Below, piece by piece: positions 62,878 through 64,000 of a DNA stretch of 64,000 bases (position 1 is its first letter; each line of letters begins with the position of its first letter). A model generated the notes under the pieces. The model was not told where the DNA came from, made no database searches, and saw nothing but the letters and a program-made list of their open reading frames with translations. The stretch lies in assembly GCA_036337035.1 (NCBI GenBank), contig JAYZFC010000004.1, positions 1 to 64,000 on the forward strand, written 5' to 3'. Position numbers and translations under genes: made by a program. This DNA is from TMED78 sp036337035. Lineage in GTDB: Bacteria > Pseudomonadota > Gammaproteobacteria > Steroidobacterales > Rariloculaceae.

Positions 62878-63237
62878 CTAGGTCGAAAGAGCCTTCTTTG
62901 CTGACTCTGCTATGGCTGCGAAAGCTTCTTGATCGTGAACTGCAATGTCTGCCAAGACTTTACGATCAACCTTAATATCTGCAAGACTTAATCCATTTAT
63001 CAGCTTACTATAAGAAAGTCCATGAAGACGAGCAGCTGCATTTATTCTGACAATCCATAGAGATCTAAACAATCTCTTTTTTTGTCTTCTATCACGATAA
63101 GCATATTGACCAGCCTTAATTACAGCTTGCTTCGCAACTCGATAAATTTTACTTCTAGCACCATAATAACCCTTAGCCTCACCAAGGACTTTTTTGTGTC
63201 GGGCTTTTGCAATAACGCCTCTTTTGACTCTTGCCAT
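62878..63237 (-). CDS. rplT: 50S ribosomal protein L20
   Basis: A 119-aa basic protein. MARVKRGVIAKARHKKVLG, AKGYYGARSKIYRVAKQAV and the C-terminal domain with LWIVRINAAARLHGLSYSKL are diagnostic of L20, which is needed for early 50S assembly and in E. coli represses its own operon. It lies 15 bp after rpmI. Confidence 0.98.
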   Translation of the reverse strand: MARVKRGVIAKARHKKVLGEAKGYYGARSKIYRVAKQAVIKAGQYAYRDRRQKKRLFRSLWIVRINAAARLHGLSYSKLINGLSLADIKVDRKVLADIAVHDQEAFAAIAESAKKALST

Positions 63238-63252
63238 AATCTATTTCCTATC

Positions 63253-63450
63253 CTAATTATAAGGTAACATTTTTCTAACAGCTTTTATATCAGACTTTGC
63301 TACCTGCAAGGTTAATCCTAGCTGTCTTTTACGTTTAGGGCTTTTTTTAGTCAAGATATGGCTCCTAAAAGATTGGCCTCTCTTATAACCGCTCTTAGCT
63401 GTTCTTGAAAATCTCTTTGCCGCACCTCTACTTGTTTTCATTTTGGGCAC
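63253..63450 (-). CDS. rpmI: 50S ribosomal protein L35
   Basis: A 65-aa basic protein with MPKMKTSRGAAKRFS, RGQSFRSHILTKKSPKRKRQL and the ending DIKAVRKMLPY, matching L35. It lies between infC (27 bp) and rplT, the universal order. Confidence 0.97.
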   Translation of the reverse strand: MPKMKTSRGAAKRFSRTAKSGYKRGQSFRSHILTKKSPKRKRQLGLTLQVAKSDIKAVRKMLPYN

Positions 63451-63477
63451 TTTTAAGCCTCCTTATAACCTTATTAT

Positions 63478-64000
63478 CTATGATATTCCACGTTTTGGAG
63501 AAAAAATCATTATCATTTGCCTACCTTCCATTTCTGGTTGCTGCTCAACAACTCCAACATCAAGTAAATCTTGCTCAACCCTTTTTAATAAGTCTAAGCC
63601 AATCTCTTGGTGGGCCATCTCCCTACCTCTAAATCTCATTGTTACTTTTACCTTATCGCCAGCAACCAAAAATTTAATTATACTTCTTAGCTTGACTTGA
63701 TAGTCTCCCTCATCTGTCACTGGTCTAAATTTTATTTCCTTAACTTGAATTTGTTTTTGCTTTCTTTTAGCTACTTGAGCTTTTTTATTCTGCTCAAAAA
63801 CAAATTTTCCGTAATCCATAACTCTACAAACTGGGGGGTTAGAATTTGGTGAAACCTCGACTAAATCCAATCCTGAAGATTGTGCCTGCTCAATAGCATC
63901 ATTTAAAGTCATTACTCCAACTTGTTCTCCAGACTCACCAATTACTCTGACATTAGATGTTGAAATTTCCTGATTTCGTCTTGCTCGTCTTTCGTGTGCG
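63478..64000 (-). CDS. infC: Translation initiation factor IF-3 (5' end outside window)
   Basis: At least 174 residues are encoded. The frame is open up to the window edge, reading RRNQEISTSNVRVIGESGEQ before the first internal ATG at 63912, so the gene continues beyond 64000. The N-terminal domain has VSPNSNPPVCRVMDYGKF. The C-terminal domain has VKEIKFRPVTDEGDYQVKLR, VTMRFRGREMAHQEIG and EGRQMIMIFSPKR. IF-3 checks initiator tRNA and start-codon choice. The start, classically AUU in E. coli, is not visible here. Confidence 0.97.
   Translation of the reverse strand, partial: AHERRARRNQEISTSNVRVIGESGEQVGVMTLNDAIEQAQSSGLDLVEVSPNSNPPVCRVMDYGKFVFEQNKKAQVAKRKQKQIQVKEIKFRPVTDEGDYQVKLRSIIKFLVAGDKVKVTMRFRGREMAHQEIGLDLLKRVEQDLLDVGVVEQQPEMEGRQMIMIFSPKRGIS

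Noticed and set aside
1..64000. CRISPR arrays, insertion sequences, prophage or rRNA genes
   Set aside because: No regularly spaced repeats, transposase, integrase, phage structural genes or rRNA sequences were recognised.

Overview
The window is a gene-dense, AT-rich stretch of a bacterial chromosome (roughly one third G+C by eye). Gene order points to a gammaproteobacterium: infC-rpmI-rplT-pheS-pheT-ihfA-merR-tRNAPro, fabG-acpP-fabF-mltG-tmk-holB, uvrC-pgsA-tRNAGly, a fused aspartate kinase/diaminopimelate decarboxylase, and a bifunctional hisB. The low G+C, very short intergenic gaps, DUF6152 proteins and a large TonB/ExbB/ExbD locus suggest an oligotrophic marine lineage. The exact clade cannot be fixed from the sequence alone. 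No insertion sequence, prophage or CRISPR array was seen.

Layout. 1-5 kb: tRNA-Leu, tRNA-Cys and tRNA-Gly lie in the order known from the glyW-cysT-leuZ cluster behind pgsA. Here they are pushed apart by accessory genes: a DUF6152 protein, a HupE/UreJ-like protein, a membrane anchor protein, a glyoxalase II, a secreted beta-trefoil protein, a small unknown protein and an SMR exporter. 5-16.5 kb: pgsA, uvrC, class II DAHP synthase, a VOC protein, a half-length MazG and fumC on the minus strand; purB, mnmA and acnA on the plus strand. 16.5-21.7 kb: the fatty-acid/cell-wall/replication cluster. 21.8-27.2 kb: type II secretion genes gspG to gspN, overlapping one another. 27.3-32.5 kb: an AddA-like helicase and its PD-(D/E)XK partner. 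32.5-40 kb: alaA, a second DUF6152 gene and a seven-gene TonB energy-transduction operon with two exbD genes. 40.3-47.1 kb: a branched-chain amino acid operon ilvC-leuA-ilvE-leuC-leuD-leuB behind an attenuator-like leader. 47.1-54.3 kb: the histidine operon headed by a TrpR-family regulator. 54.3-64 kb: lysAC fusion, ilvD, tRNA-Pro, and the merR-ihfA-pheTS-rplT-rpmI-infC block, whose infC runs off the end.

The observations most worth a second look are these. An ilv-type leader peptide with competing terminator and antiterminator precedes ilvC. The hisF gene appears to start at an ATT codon, which restores the canonical N-terminus and catalytic Asp11. The two exbD genes share a 66-bp perfect repeat covering the transmembrane segment, consistent with gene conversion. 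A promoter plus perfect inverted repeat lies directly before the TrpR-like gene of the his operon. Three exported proteins have His at the predicted mature N-terminus.
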